DNA of 64,000 nt, from assembly GCA_001599815.1 (NCBI GenBank), contig BCIA01000003.1:1302001-1366000 (forward strand), read 5' to 3'. This stretch comes from Furcasterigmium furcatum (lineage: Eukaryota > Ascomycota > Sordariomycetes > Glomerellales > Plectosphaerellaceae). Position numbers and translations under genes: made by a program. A model generated the notes under the pieces. That model was not told the DNA's origin. It made no database searches and was given only the letters and a program-made list of their open reading frames with translations. The first letter of the stretch is position 1; the number at the start of each line of letters is the position of its first letter. Positions 34,301 to 45,713 of this stretch are shown here, one piece after another.

Positions 34301-36745
34301 CCTTCTTGTCCTCTGGTCATGCGGCCAATTGCCTCGTCAGCGGCCAAGAAGGATGCCCAGTTCGTGTGCCATCGCGTGAAGGCCCAGACATTCCCGGGCG
34401 CCACTCGCTGCTTGACTGCCCATCCCCAGGTACATCAGATCGTGGCAGGTTGGCACCATGGTACAAAACGGCGCCACCAAACGCTCTCGCCGATATTCAA
34501 AACCCGGTGTACCTCACCGAGGCACGGCGCGTACACCGCGTGGGTCAATGTCGACGACGTCCTTTCGGTCCCGAACGAAGGATCCCTAGCAGTGCGCGAT
34601 GGCCCCATCGTGACCAACGCGACTCGGCGCCGGGACTCCTGGTGTTTACCCAGCGGGCGGCGACTCCACGGACATCGGGCGCTCCGCTCTCGGCGCGCCG
34701 GGTGAGCGCCTCTCATTCGAGCTCAGGTCTCTGCCGCTGGGTCGATATTTGGGCCGATGTCACATGGCGGTTGCTTGTGTGGTGGATGAGACAACGTTGC
34801 ACTCACGATGCTGCCATCCATGATCCATCCCACTCCTCCCTCTGGGGCCAGTATCCTGGAGACTCTCGCACAATCTCGTTTTCGCAGACGATCGCAATCG
34901 ACTTCCTGCCAATTCGGACCACTTTCAGAAGTTCCAGATTCTTCGCGATGGTCCACCGAAGGCACGAGCAGCCCCTCTTCTCTTGATCTTAGTTGCTTGG
35001 GCTCATCCACATGGCAACGTGATGTTCAGAGAATTGCGTGGGTTCCCACTTCTCCCCGACAGAAGCAGCAGGGCCAAGACGACACGATGGCAGGTCGCTC
35101 GTATCTCTCTCCACCTTTTGAGCCCGGTCTCGACCTATTCTCGAGTCCTTGTCCACAGTTTTCACCTTGCCATTCATTTCGCGTATGTACAATATCGTCG
35201 CGATTTCCCTTGGCGCTTGTCGTTCAGGGGCTCTTGAGTAATTCTTGTCCGGATGAAAACCCAGATGGGCCCTCCAAGCTGGAGTAGATATTCCTCACTG
35301 CGCCTCCAATCCTCTTCGTAAGCGCAGCGGATACCGTATGCGACTCTGGCCTCCAGATACATGCAGAGAAACCTCCCTCGCAGGCCGAGAAGCCGATCAC
35401 CTCGGAAGGGACGAGTAGGGTCAATGTATCAGGATAATCATCGAAAGCTTACACCAAAGAACCGACGATCAGGGTCGCTGATATGCACACGTGGCTGGCC
35501 TTGCAACATGGACCACACAGAGGCCGATCACCGGGCATCTTTATCAAGATTGTGGCCTCCGGGTAGTTTAAGGTCGAGTAGGTACAAGTATTCAGTGATG
35601 TGATCGTTCCGGAGTGGTTTACCCGAAGACGTGGATAAATTCAAGAGAAAAGCAGTAGATTTTGGCGCGTGAGAGGAATACTGTATCGAGCCTAACGTCA
35701 AGACTTGATAACTAGGTATGTTAGGAGAAGTCAAGTCCCTTTGGGACTTTCCCACCAGCGTTCCATCGTCGGCCGGGGGCAGTGGGGCCCGGCCGGCCGT
35801 TGGTGGGACCTCCGCCCCGGCAGCGAAGAAGTAGACGGTAGTCCCACGGTGCCGACATGTACATGCGAAACCTCAACGAGCACTTCGCCTGGGGCTACCA
35901 GTGCCAGGGGAGACATTATTACAGCGCACAGAAGAACAACGCGCCTACTTGGGTACCGAGGCCGTGTCACAGTGCTGAAAGAGTCGGGGAGGAGGTTATT
36001 CAGGGCTGAACATTATTCGCCGGCTGACGGGAGGCAGGCGGTGCAGGGGACATGCGGAGAGGTCATCTTTCTCTTCGAAAAGCATCACGCAAGTGTACTT
36101 GAGGGAAACATTTGTGCAGACCCAACAGCGCACCAACCACTTGGACGAGATCCCGCCTACCTTGTGACTTCATCTGCTAGATCAAGTAAGTAGCCGATCA
36201 AGTATTCTGATGCATCTCTCACCCTAAGGTACTCGCAGATGTGCCAGGGCGGTTGACGTGCGCCTAGGGTGGCCCAAGACCCCGCTGACACTATGCTTCT
36301 TGACAGTACTTTGAAAAACACTTGTACTGGCTCACCAGCTCATGTATTGAGTCAGCGTCGCCCGGTGTGGCAGTCCGTCGTCGCGCGCGCAGGATGTTGC
36401 GAATCCTTCGCACAGCCCGTCGAGTTCTGATAGGCTCTGGACGTGATACCAAGACAACCAAGACTAGGCACCCCCTCACTTTGACGAAGCTACAATGCCG
36501 AAGCAGAGATGATCAGTAGGATGTCCGTAAAAGGCATTGATATTCAATTGCAACACAAAGTCAAACGACTACGCCGCATTGGCGGCTTGACTATCCATGG
36601 AGATAACCCCCAATAGGCTGTAAACTGGAAGACCAAGCCGAAGAAGAAACTCGCCTCTTCGTCATGACGAAAGCACAGCAGCAACGTAGAATAGCGAGTG
36701 CAACCCCCGCATAAGATCGGCGATGAGGTAGCCTTGTCCAAAGTT
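31351..36745. other. 5.4 kb without a supportable gene
   Basis: Several open frames of 150-320 codons exist, on both strands, but they overlap each other, lack start context and introns, and are rich in Pro, Arg and Ser from base composition. The first part is the promoter of the MFS gene. No transposase, reverse transcriptase or RNA gene was recognised. Short palindromes occur near 35740 (agtccctttgggact) and 35792 (ggccggcc). Confidence 0.4.
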
Positions 36746-36753
36746 CTATAAAG
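36746..36753 (+). promoter_or_regulatory. TATA box of the cysteine-rich prepropeptide gene
   Basis: CTATAAAG lies about 90 bp upstream of the ATG at 36838. Confidence 0.5.
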
Positions 36754-36837
36754 ACACTGCCAGTACCATACATCTTTGCCATTACTTCCTCGGGTCCAAA
36801 GAGATTCGGAATCTACCTCAACCCATCCTCTTCAACA

Positions 36838-37386
36838 ATGCAGCTTGTCAAGTTTGTTGCCGCCTCGCTGTGGTGCAGTGTTGTCACTGTTTCTGCCATC
36901 CCCAACCTCCACCCAGCTGTCAAGCCTCGTGACTCTGGTCTTCACGTCGACCTCGCAAGGGCACCCAAGGATGAAAGCATCGGAGCATTCCTTGAGCGAA
37001 GTGAGAACGAGGCCCCTGGTGTCTCTCCACGCGACACCAATCCTGGGCTTCACGCCCTGCTTGTCCGCGCCGATCCTGATGAGACCGTTGGCGAGCTGAT
37101 CAAGAGAGACTGCTCGCGTGTCGACAATCCAAACTGCTGTGCTGTCGGCCTTATTCGCGTACGTATCTACGCGTATCTGCCCCTTGGTATCTTCCTTCTC
37201 ACAGCTATTACAGTGCTGCGTCCCAACCCACATCCACCTGAATTGCGGATGTTTCGAGTGCGGCGAATTTGAATCTGACAATGATGGTTGCGGCGCTTTC
37301 ATGGTCCCGGTATGTATTCCGTCCCTAGTAACCTAGATATGTTGAAGCTGACTTTTGCGCGCCCTCTTCACTAGCACTGCGATTGA
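36838..37386 (+). CDS. Secreted cysteine-rich prepropeptide (145 aa)
   Basis: Three exons (36838-37158, 37205-37309, 37375-37386), with GTACGT/CACAG and GTATGT/CTAG introns. Residues 1-20 (MQLVKFVAASLWCSVVTVSA) form a signal peptide. A propiece follows with two related units, LARAPKDESIGAFLER and LVRADPDETVGELIKR; the second ends in a Lys-Arg site of Kex2 type. Cleavage there would release a peptide starting DCSRVDNPNCC with ten cysteines in about 56 residues, arranged as single Cys, CC, CC, then five singles, ending HCD. An alternative acceptor 9 nt later would remove LLQ. I recognise no named family; an effector or antimicrobial-like role is inference from size, secretion and cysteine density. 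Confidence 0.75.
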
Positions 37387-38065
37387 TAGCAGCATGTACG
37401 TTGAGGGGAGGGTACGAGCTGATTCCTTGCCCTCCCGTGGTCTAGCATTCCTGGCATAGCAGTTCCTGACGCCAATACCGAAGGCGTGCCTGGCAATAAC
37501 TGTACACTCACTATCTTAATTCCCTCTTTACCCATTGTTATCTTCAGTCATCAGAGTCTTGACGCAAGCAAAGTAGACGCGTGCATGTGCCGGTCGCCTT
37601 GTAGAGAGAAACGTGACCCGTGCAATGAGCTATGTTAGCCTCCAATCCCTGCGCCGTGTTTGAACAAAGGTGGCTTGATCGCAATATCTCAAGATTTAGA
37701 ACGTGGCGGCGATTCGGACAATGTGTTGGGATGTCCCTTGAGATCTCAAATATCGCCTTCACAGCTTTTTTTTTTAAAGAGAGAAGGGAGGAAAGCATAG
37801 CATAAGAGTAGAAAGGGCGGAGCCATTAGGTGCCCCTCAGTCTGTGAGATAACCTGACAGCAGTGTCCAGGCAAGAAGTACTGGGTGTGATGCAAATGTC
37901 TTCCTTCCTCGGGAGGTTTGTTCTCGTTAGGTGCTTCGAGGGTGTGGGCTGGCCTACGACAACCACTGAGATTGTCTCTACAAAAGATTCCAAGCTCATA
38001 TCAAGTGGTAGTCCCAACACAGCCGTTAGGATGAGGCCCTTACGTCTGCCCATTTTCCATTTCGA
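37387..38065. other. Intergenic between convergent genes
   Basis: No gene is seen. A run of nine T lies near 37766. Confidence 0.45.
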
Positions 38066-38742
38066 TCAAGCGGGCCGCGCAAAGGAGATAACATACTCCT
38101 CTCCGAGTTTGCTCTTCGTGGTTTCGTAATGATAATCGGGAAACATGACCTTCATCCACCAAGAGAAGTCTTGATTTGTCACGGGGCCGTGGTGCTCGAA
38201 TTTCTCCTTGAGAACTTCTTCGAGACGTGCTCTTGGTGCAATGCCGTACGAGCACTTCTGGTGCTCTAAGAAGGGGTATTGGAGAGCTTCCCCCAACTTC
38301 AAGAAGTCTGCCTTGAGTTTTGCTTTCACCCCCCAGAGTTAGTATTGCCCTCAGCTGAAGTATTGTAGATATTCGTCTTGTGCGAGAGGAGAGAAATGCT
38401 GGAAAATTCCCGAAACAACGAGAGAGAACAGAATGAACTCAGGGATGACGTACCTGCATAGGCGCTGGCCGATTCCGTTCTGTTCAAGACCTTGAGCTCA
38501 AACACTGCGCCAGGAATAGTCGCGCCACTGGGATGTGCGATTGGCGACGTGGAGATGTCGCAGAATTTGCCCGATGCGTAACACTGGTCTTCCACGGATG
38601 CCACGATGCCGACGTTGCGCAAGTGCAGGTAGAAGTCAAGCTGGGCCCAGCGTTCCCAGCCTCGGTTGACTGGGGGAGCCCACTGGATTCTTTCGTGTTG
38701 ATTGATCCAGTTCTCAACACATTCAAGCACGATGTCTGCCAT
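38066..38742 (-). CDS. Uncharacterised 181-aa protein, possible PD-(D/E)XK fold
   Basis: Two exons (38742-38454 and 38322-38066) with a 131-nt intron (GTACGT donor, ATACTAAC branch site, AAAG acceptor). The sequence has an arrangement like the PD-(D/E)XK nuclease superfamily: an acidic residue in an early helix (Glu30, Asp36 in RWAQLDFYLH), Asp62 in KFCDIST, and Glu82-x-Lys84 in AVFELKVLN, then a helix (AAKLKADFLKLGEAL). There is no signal peptide or membrane segment. This resemblance is a pattern match by eye; the family is not identified. The C-terminal half (FSWWMKVMFPDYHYET) is tryptophan and tyrosine rich. No neighbour suggests a function. Confidence 0.6.
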
Positions 38743-40003
38743 TGTTGCAGAAGGGGGTGAGGGATGTGCAGTCCTTCTGGTCAAGAATATAGTAGAACAG
38801 GAGATCACTGGTATGTGTTTGATGGTGGGGATATCTGATGGATAGATGATGCTGATCACTTAAATGTCTCTCGAAGATGAGCTCCAGAGCCACCATTGTT
38901 GGAGCATCCTTCAGCTCCTTCATCGGTCGGAATCCAGGTGCAGGTGCGCCTTCGGCAACGAAAACAAATGAAGCGCCATCCGGCTCAGGTGAAAGATACT
39001 GCCACTATTGATGCCACTCTGCAAGCGACTTCCTTTCTGGGCCCTTGAAAGGAACTATCAATTCGAGGCACGGTCTTGGTCCTTCCAGACCACGCCCGGT
39101 GGAGCTTCAGGTGAGGTGGCCCCTGGTGTTGCTGGGGGCGGGTTTCCCCGCAGCCGCCAGCCGTCGGGGGCGGCATGCCAAGGCGGCTTGACGGGTGTTC
39201 CCGCACGAACCGGAGGCGGCCCGGACTGCGGAGACAGGGGTTGCTTGGTAGAATGGCCAGCTGAATGTCTGGCAAGAAAAGTAAATATGCGCGGACAGAG
39301 CCGCTTGGACTGTTGCCTCTCCGCCACCATCACACCGCAGTTTCCACCCTTGTCTCGGCTCCATGTTCAGCTGGCCACGTGCGGCGCGTGGTTCCGAGAC
39401 GGGTTCGGCTGCAAGATGGATTGGGGGTAACAAGATCACTAGCCAGTCAATGTCCCGGCGTTCTTTTTTGTCATGTTCCACCGTATGCAGGGGAACGCTG
39501 CCGAAGTTGCAATGCATGCGTTCTGGGCCTCCGCCAAGAACGGCGAGAGTGGACTACATTCACAGCTTGCTGCACCGCCATCGTGCCAGGGCGCTTTGAC
39601 GAGCCCGGCTTGGTCACTTTGATTACCAGAGAAGCCCGGTCTTGAGCTCATGTGGCTGGCTGGATAGCTGGGGGACGCTCATGGTCACAATCTTTGGCCC
39701 TCGAGTTATTGTATCATCATCGTATGGGGTTTCACGAGTTCAATTTATGCGATGCAGATCAAAGAATGGTAAGCGAGCGAAGCATGTGGACATTGAGACT
39801 ATCTGGTTACGCGGTCGAAGACTCTGTAGAACTGGGAGATCAACTTGGACTCTGTGCTGTGCCGCATCCACCCCCACGTTCCGGCTGGCTCTTCTCCCTC
39901 CAGCCCAGGTGTCTGACCCGGAGCAAACGTTCCTGCGGGCCTAGGCCTGGTCATCCCTGTAGGAGGCGTTAACTAAGGAGAAAAGGGGCAAGGCGCCAAG
40001 CAC
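38743..40003. other. Intergenic region
   Basis: Only overlapping low-quality frames occur. A GC-rich stretch with ggcggg/ccccgc phrases lies at about 39100-39240. Confidence 0.4.
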
Positions 40004-40708
40004 TTACTTCAGGGCGGCGACGCTCCAGGTGCCGTTGTCAAAGTCGTACGAAGCCTTCATGCGGAAGTTCTTGGTGACGGGGTCGGGCTTGGAGAAGTCG
40101 CCCGTCTCGGAGGTCGAGGCATGGGTGGTGAACATGGTGGCCGACTTGGAGCCCGCGGCGTACCACCACATGAGCTTCTCCTGGGGCTGGAAGGAGGCGC
40201 TCATGTTGACGCCGATGGCAGTCGGATCGACGAAGATAGGCCTGTAGTCCTCTCCCTCCTTGACGCCGATGACGATGCGGATGCCCAGCGGGGCTCCCGG
40301 GTTCTTGTAGTGGTTGGTGCCGATGGCGATGTAGTCCTTGGTGGGGGGCTTGGACGACTCGGTGAACTCGCCGTTGGTGTCAATGTCAAAGACCTGGCCG
40401 AGCTTGGCAGCCTGCCACTCGCCGCCCACGGCAACGGTCACGCCGTCGGCGAAGAGCTTGGCTGTCCAGCTGATGCCGTACTGGGGCTGCCAGCGGATGT
40501 CGGTCTTGGGGGCGGGCACCTCGGAGCGCCAGACGACGTTGTACTGGAGTTCTGCGTGCTGTTAGTGCTGTCCTCGATGTAGCAGGGCATACGCACGTCC
40601 GTTGGCGACGACGCTCTTGGCGACTTGAAGCTGGTAGCCGCTCGTGGCGAGAGGAAGCATGTTATGCTTGTCAATGGTGACGCGGAGCTGGCGTTCGTCG
40701 GCGGACAT
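40004..40708 (-). CDS. Uncharacterised 219-aa protein, probably beta-rich
   Basis: Exons at 40708-40597 and 40551-40004 with a 45-nt intron (GTGCGT donor, CACGCAG acceptor). The product starts MSADERQLRVTIDK, has no signal peptide, and reads as alternating hydrophobic strands with many Trp and Tyr (YNVVWRSEVPAPKTDIRWQ, ISWTAKLFADGVTVAVGGEW). It resembles a cytosolic lectin-like or beta-sandwich protein in texture, but I cannot name a family. The apparent stop overlaps a strong donor (AAGTAAGTG); splicing there to a CTTAG 37 nt on would change only the last residue, so the end is not important to function. It is divergent with the 41.4 kb gene across a 717-bp region. Confidence 0.72.
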
Positions 40709-41425
40709 TTTGAGGGATTTGGAAAGTCACAACGAGTCGGGATATTGAATAATGGCTATTGGTGCAGGTTCGAATGTCTTGAGTGGGGCAGTGTTGGATG
40801 GCCGGAAACAGAGTCGAAAGGATACATGGCGTCTCTTTATACTTCCTGACTCCTCATCTTCCTCCTCATAGACGGCATCGCCGACGACCGATGTCGGTGT
40901 TCTCTTGATCCACAGCTGGCTTCTTGTTCGGTGAAGTGCGCCACTGTCCATAACTGAGCAGATATGTGACACCGCATTTTGGGCCCGGGGTCTAGAACTC
41001 AACTATCGTGACGCCCAAAAGAGAGACTACCGGGGGCCTGCGTCAACAGCGGAGCCGTGGCAAGGGCATCAAGGAGCCTAGATGCAGCTACGCGCCCGCG
41101 AGGTCCGGCTGAAGAGAAATGTGGAAGCTGAGGTTTCACTGAAGCCCGAATACAGAAACGCGCGTGCTTTCAAGCGGGACTCACCGAGAGGTGTGGCTGA
41201 ATGGGGCCAATATCTTACGAGATCCCAAGTCCGTGGAGTTCTTCCAGCCGCATCCCCGGTCGACCGTCCAGGAATCAGTGACATCGAGTGATTCAAGACC
41301 CTCGTGGTTTCTCACTAAGAATCTCCTCAGCATTAATGTTTCATTACTAGCACGTGGTTGAACATCATTCCAGTCTCCAGGCTCTGCAAAATCGAGGACA
41401 TCCCAAGCCCCTTTCTCCAGCAAAG
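40709..41425. promoter_or_regulatory. Shared divergent promoter region
   Basis: 717 bp between the start codons of two divergent uncharacterised genes (minus 40708, plus 41426). No single control site stands out. The arrangement suggests that the two are co-expressed, which is inference. Confidence 0.4.
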
Positions 41426-43496
41426 ATGCCCCCTGCTCCAGCTCCCCCGCTCCCACTTGACTTTGTCCAAGCAATTCAAGCATCTCAAGTCATCCATCCA
41501 CTCTGCGACCACCAAGTCAACCCGACGCGGACCTACTTTGCAGCAGGCTCCCAGACGGCATGGGACAAAGACGGCCCAGTACCTGTGGTCGTGTCGGCCA
41601 CAACACCCTTCGCCATCACCCTCACTCCTCAAGGAATCGTGGCCCTCAATGCTCTGACCAAGCCCAGCCTGACCGCGGCACTCGGACTGAACCCCTTATC
41701 CGCGGCAAAAGTCTTTGATCATGAGATCGGTGTGCCGGTGCCTGCGCTGGCTGATGCCTTGGCTAAGGACCTGGAGAAACTCACCCTCGTCAAGCCCGCT
41801 TCCAACGGCAAGGACCGTCCGATCCCATGGCGGATTGCGGGCGACCTCGTCTGGACGATCAAGGGGACCAAGCCGCAGGATCCCCAGTACGTGTGCACGA
41901 CGGCGGTCGAGATCTACGCGCTGCCCCCGACGCTTCCAACCTTTTACCAGTCAGGCATTCCGCTCGCGCTGCTTCGCGAGCCCGTCTTCCTACCCGCCTG
42001 GATGCAGAGCGATGAGACAGACTGGCCTGCATTCGTGGTTCAAGCCATGTTCAACGATGCTCGATGGGAATATCAAAACTGGAATGGTCGCTGTCGATAT
42101 GTGGCCACGCCCAAGAACTGGCTCCAACACTTTGCAAACAGCGGAACCATGGACTGCTGGCTCGATCTCTGGCTCGCTGATCTCGCGGGCGTTCGGTTCG
42201 ACGGGACCAGACTTCCCGTGAACACATTCGACCTGGCTGCACTAAGTCAAGTGGTAGGCGGGCTTGGGTTGGACATCGACACGCAGACGTTTTTGTACTA
42301 CTTCGAACCCTTCGGCTTCATCAAGCCGACGAAGCTCCTGGGAAGGGTACCGGACAAGGATGACCCCCATTATCCTGACAACATGTGCAACAACCCATAC
42401 TATGGCATGCGCAGTTCTTACGGAGGAACCTGGAGCTCGACGATGAAGTGCGACGACAACGACGAGGGCCGATCAGCGCTTCGCGACCATGTGGTCTTGG
42501 CCGTTATCAAGGACGGCAAGACGCGCATCTTCGATGTCGGTCTCGGCCCGCACTTGGGTGTTGAAGACCTCGATGGATATGTTGCCGCCACTATTGACAC
42601 GAAAACGACACTCTACAACAAGCCGCCTGGCCTATTCGAAGTCGGCGGCCGGACGAGTGTTGTCGATACCATCGGAGTCAGTCAGCTTGTTCCCTCCAGC
42701 GCCACGACGACCTTTCCGACCTCTTCCCTGATCAGCCGCCTCGAAGACCGGTTCCAAAACGACGGCACATGGTCGACACCCTACATCACGGCTCCGTCTG
42801 GGTCTGCCGATATCGTCGCTACATGGACCTTCCAGCCCAAAGTCGACGTCACGGAGCTCATCACCGTCAGCATTTTCACCTACCGAGATCGTCCGGCCAT
42901 CCGCCAGGCATACGAAAACCGTCGTAACTCGCTTCCCGGGTGGGAGGACAACATCTTTCACATGCAGAACGACGCCGTTCAGGGCAGCATGCGCGTCTTC
43001 TACAACGACAACGAGAAAGGCATGAACCCCATGTACCTGGCCACAATCGAGACCCACGTTGGCAAGGCCCAGAGCACGCTTTCCTTGAAACAAGATCTCG
43101 AGGCCATTCTTGACGAGCAGCTGGCATGGACCATGGCGCGGCCCAAGTACATCGAGAACGTCACCGTGGCTCCCGCCGGACCAGTTGCCGTGGGCCAAGT
43201 ACTGACCATCACTTTGGGCCGAACTCCCAAGTCCAAATCATGGATGGGTCTCACTGTTTACTCTCCGCGACCGGTAAGTAGATTGCACATTGTTCGAGCA
43301 TGTCCCATAAAATAACAACTGAGTTCCACAGAACCTCCTTTTCCTCGACGCCTCCACGAGCAACCCGCCGAAGGTCGAAGTGCCGATCACCATACGCCTG
43401 CACGCTCGTGAAAAAGGTTTCGCGAGTGTTGTGGTCACCATGTTTGGAGCCAATCTCGACTCGGAGGTGCGAGTTGTGAAGCTGGAGGTTGCGTAA
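41426..43496 (+). CDS. Uncharacterised 670-aa protein, possible transglutaminase-like core
   Basis: Exons at 41426-43273 and 43332-43496 (GTAAGT donor, CCACAG acceptor). The start MPPAPAPPLPLDF at 41426 is the first ATG in frame. The N-terminal 230 residues look beta-rich. The centre has a layout like the papain-fold transglutaminase superfamily: Cys244 in TMDCWLDLWLADLAGV, His355 in RDHVVLAVIKDGK and Asp370 in TRIFDVGLGPH, with the His-Asp spacing usual for that fold. The last 200 residues resemble Ig-like or transglutaminase C-terminal strands (VTVAPAGPVAVGQVLTITL, KGFASVVVTMFGANLDSEV). No signal peptide. The assignment is by eye and tentative; a proteinase, cross-linking enzyme or inactive scaffold is equally possible. 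It is paired with the divergent 40.0 kb gene. Confidence 0.75.
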
Positions 43497-43649
43497 CGGG
43501 CGGTGTTGAGCATTTGTTAGGCTTTTTGCAAGCCAGTCGTGTTTCCATGCGTCCATTCTAGCTACCAAGATCTTTCTACTATAGAATCAAGTCATAGCCC
43601 GACATCCTCCAAGCACACCTCAAAGCTGAATCCTTTCCTCCGCAGATAA

Positions 43650-44371
43650 ATACCTCAAGGGTCTATACGCACAAAATTGTATCTTACTTGGCGGCGGCTT
43701 CTGGGTCGAACTCGAGGCCTACCGATACTTCCCACTCCTGCCATTCAACCGCTTCACCAGGTGGTTCCTGGACGACTTCATGCACACGAGAATGCCGTAT
43801 CGGGCACTGCAGAGCACCAACAAGTCATTCGGCATGGTCGTGCAGGACCTCTCCCTTCCATACTCGTCCGCACAGGAGTTCATCAAGTACACGGAAGCAG
43901 AATTCGACATCTAGCCGCTCTAGCTCTATCCGCTCCGCGAGATATCGTCGCCCTCGTTCCACCCATCCACGACCCTCCCCGGCCCGGGCTCAGACCCCAA
44001 GCCCATGCTCAACATCGGCCTCTGGGGCCGGGGATCGCAGGACTTCGACGCCTTTGTGACCCAGAACAAACATCTGGAGCGGAAGCTTTCCGAGCTCGGC
44101 GGCCGCAAGGTGCTGTACTCGCATGCGTACTACTCGGAGGAGGAGTTATGGCGCTCTACAACAAGTAGTGGTATCTTGACCTGAGGTCGAGGTACGGTGC
44201 TACTAGCCTGCCATCGGTTTATGACAAGATCAGGATCGATCTGGGGAAGATCGCTGCTCCGGGGCGGGGCGGATGGTGGAATATGTTCTGGTCCATGTGG
44301 CCGGTTGCCGGCATCGTGGGCATTCGGTCAGTCATGTTAAGCTTGTCCGGAGCGACGACCTGTGGCAAATA
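43650..44371 (+). pseudogene. Dead fragment of a delta24-sterol-reductase-like (DHCR24-type) gene
   Basis: The reading frame GGGFWVELEAYRYFPLLPFN, RWFLDDFMHTRMPYRAL and FGMVVQDLSLPYSSAQEF matches the C-terminal part of the FAD-linked DHCR24-like oxidoreductases. The N-terminal FAD domain is missing. Two stops interrupt it (TAG at about 43912 and 43921) exactly where the family has Trp residues in a DIWPLWL-type context, as if TGG became TAG. Further on, GSDPKPMLNIGLWGRGSQDF, ERKLSELGGRKVLYSHAYY and EEELW continue, then a one-base deletion near 44152 shifts the frame and another TAG appears. The remainder (RSRYGATSLPSVYDK) is still recognisable. It is therefore truncated, frameshifted and dead. 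The G-to-A stops fit RIP (repeat-induced point mutation) but do not prove it. Confidence 0.85.
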
Positions 44372-44630
44372 AATCCCATGGTTCTAATCTCGCCGATGCC
44401 AATTTCATGTGATAGCTCAGTGTTCCAAAAGGTGCACCGTGTGAATGGAGAATGGAAACATAGCCACTTTTAGCCCTCTTTAAAAGATAGCAAGCACGAC
44501 CTTACATGCTACGGAGGACATTCAACGCTCGCGAGCGGGCTGACTACCTACTCGCCACAGATAAACGCAGATGGATGGCATCTCTGGCGCCCAAGGCTGG
44601 GGCTCCCATGGCCCTGTCCGTGTCCGCTGC

Positions 44631-45713
44631 TCACCAACCCAAGGCGAGCTTGATAGCAGTGACAAGCTTCTCGGCGCCGATGGCGTTCGTGGCAGCAGTC
44701 GGGTGGTAATCACAGCCAACCTCCGCTCCCTGCTGGGGCCACTCGACGAAGTGCGCCTTGATCCCGCACAGCCTCGCCACCGACTCCTTCAGAACCGCGA
44801 TCTGCGTCGACCGTTGCGCGTCCTCCGCCGAAGGGTAGTCGTCTCCCAGCGCGGGCGACGACACGAGGAAGAATTCCGCGCCGGGATACTCCCCGTGCAC
44901 CCTCTTCACGAGGGCGACCATGGCAGCAACCAGCTCCGCCGGGTCAACGGGGTCGCGCACGCCCAGGTAGCTGAAGTCGTTGGTGCCGAGGGCGATGACG
45001 ACGGCTTGGGGGACCCAGGCGTCGGGGAAGGTGTAGGAGCCGTCGGCGTCATTGGCTCCGTAGCGGGTGTACATGACGGGCATGGGGGGCGAGGGGTCGG
45101 GGGGAGAGGAGGCGTAGTTCCGGATGAGGCCCTTGCCGCTCCACGCGACAACGGAGTAGTCTGCCCCGAGGGCGCGGGCAGCCACGGCGCCGTAGGTCTT
45201 GCCGTTGTTCTGGTACAGGGCCGAGTCGGAACAGGGGAAGACGCCGTCGAGGCCGTAGCCGACGGAGTGCGAGTCACCGATGACCTCGATGCGGCGCTCG
45301 GGGACGGGAGGGGGCGGGAGGAGCTGGCCATCGGTGGTCACGTCGTCGACACGGAACGTGCCGAAGTATGTCTCGGAGCGCTTTCGGAGCTCGACCGTGT
45401 GTGTTCCCTCGGGCAGCTGGGGCGTGTCGATGGAGTCGCCCTCGACGTTGGCGACGAGGATGGGGTCTCCGCCGTCAATGATCAGGTCCGCGCTGGTGGT
45501 GCCGGTGACGTTGAGGATGTTGATCGAAGCCTGCGTGCCCTCGAAGGAGAAGATGACGCCGGTGCTGGGCCATGTCAGCTCCCGGGTCTCGGGGTTAACC
45601 CGGCCGACGAAGCGAAAGCCTTCGACTTCGTCTGCCCGGCGTTGGGCCTTGCCCTGGGGCAGCGCCATGGCCGCCGAGGCGATTGCCAGAAGAACTGTGC
45701 CGGTCAGCTTCAT
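44631..45713 (-). CDS. Secreted SGNH esterase, CE2-like acetylesterase
   Basis: A 360-aa single-exon gene. The signal peptide is MKLTGTVLLAIASAAMALPQ. An N-terminal beta-jelly-roll-like domain (about residues 30-135, FRFVGRVNPETRELTWPSTG) is followed by an SGNH hydrolase: block I VIGDSHSVGYG with nucleophile Ser148, WSGKGLIRN, block III ALGTNDFS, and the terminal Asp-His pair in CDYHPTAATN. That two-domain order is characteristic of carbohydrate esterase family 2, which removes acetyl groups from plant xylan or mannan. The inner ATG is chosen because it opens the signal peptide; a longer in-frame extension upstream would not. A TATA box lies about 85 bp before it. Confidence 0.9.
   Translation of the reverse strand: MKLTGTVLLAIASAAMALPQGKAQRRADEVEGFRFVGRVNPETRELTWPSTGVIFSFEGTQASINILNVTGTTSADLIIDGGDPILVANVEGDSIDTPQLPEGTHTVELRKRSETYFGTFRVDDVTTDGQLLPPPPVPERRIEVIGDSHSVGYGLDGVFPCSDSALYQNNGKTYGAVAARALGADYSVVAWSGKGLIRNYASSPPDPSPPMPVMYTRYGANDADGSYTFPDAWVPQAVVIALGTNDFSYLGVRDPVDPAELVAAMVALVKRVHGEYPGAEFFLVSSPALGDDYPSAEDAQRSTQIAVLKESVARLCGIKAHFVEWPQQGAEVGCDYHPTAATNAIGAEKLVTAIKLALGW

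Noticed and set aside
35705..36193. 162-codon plus-strand frame
   Set aside because: Low-complexity and charged, no recognisable features, no support from splice or start signals.
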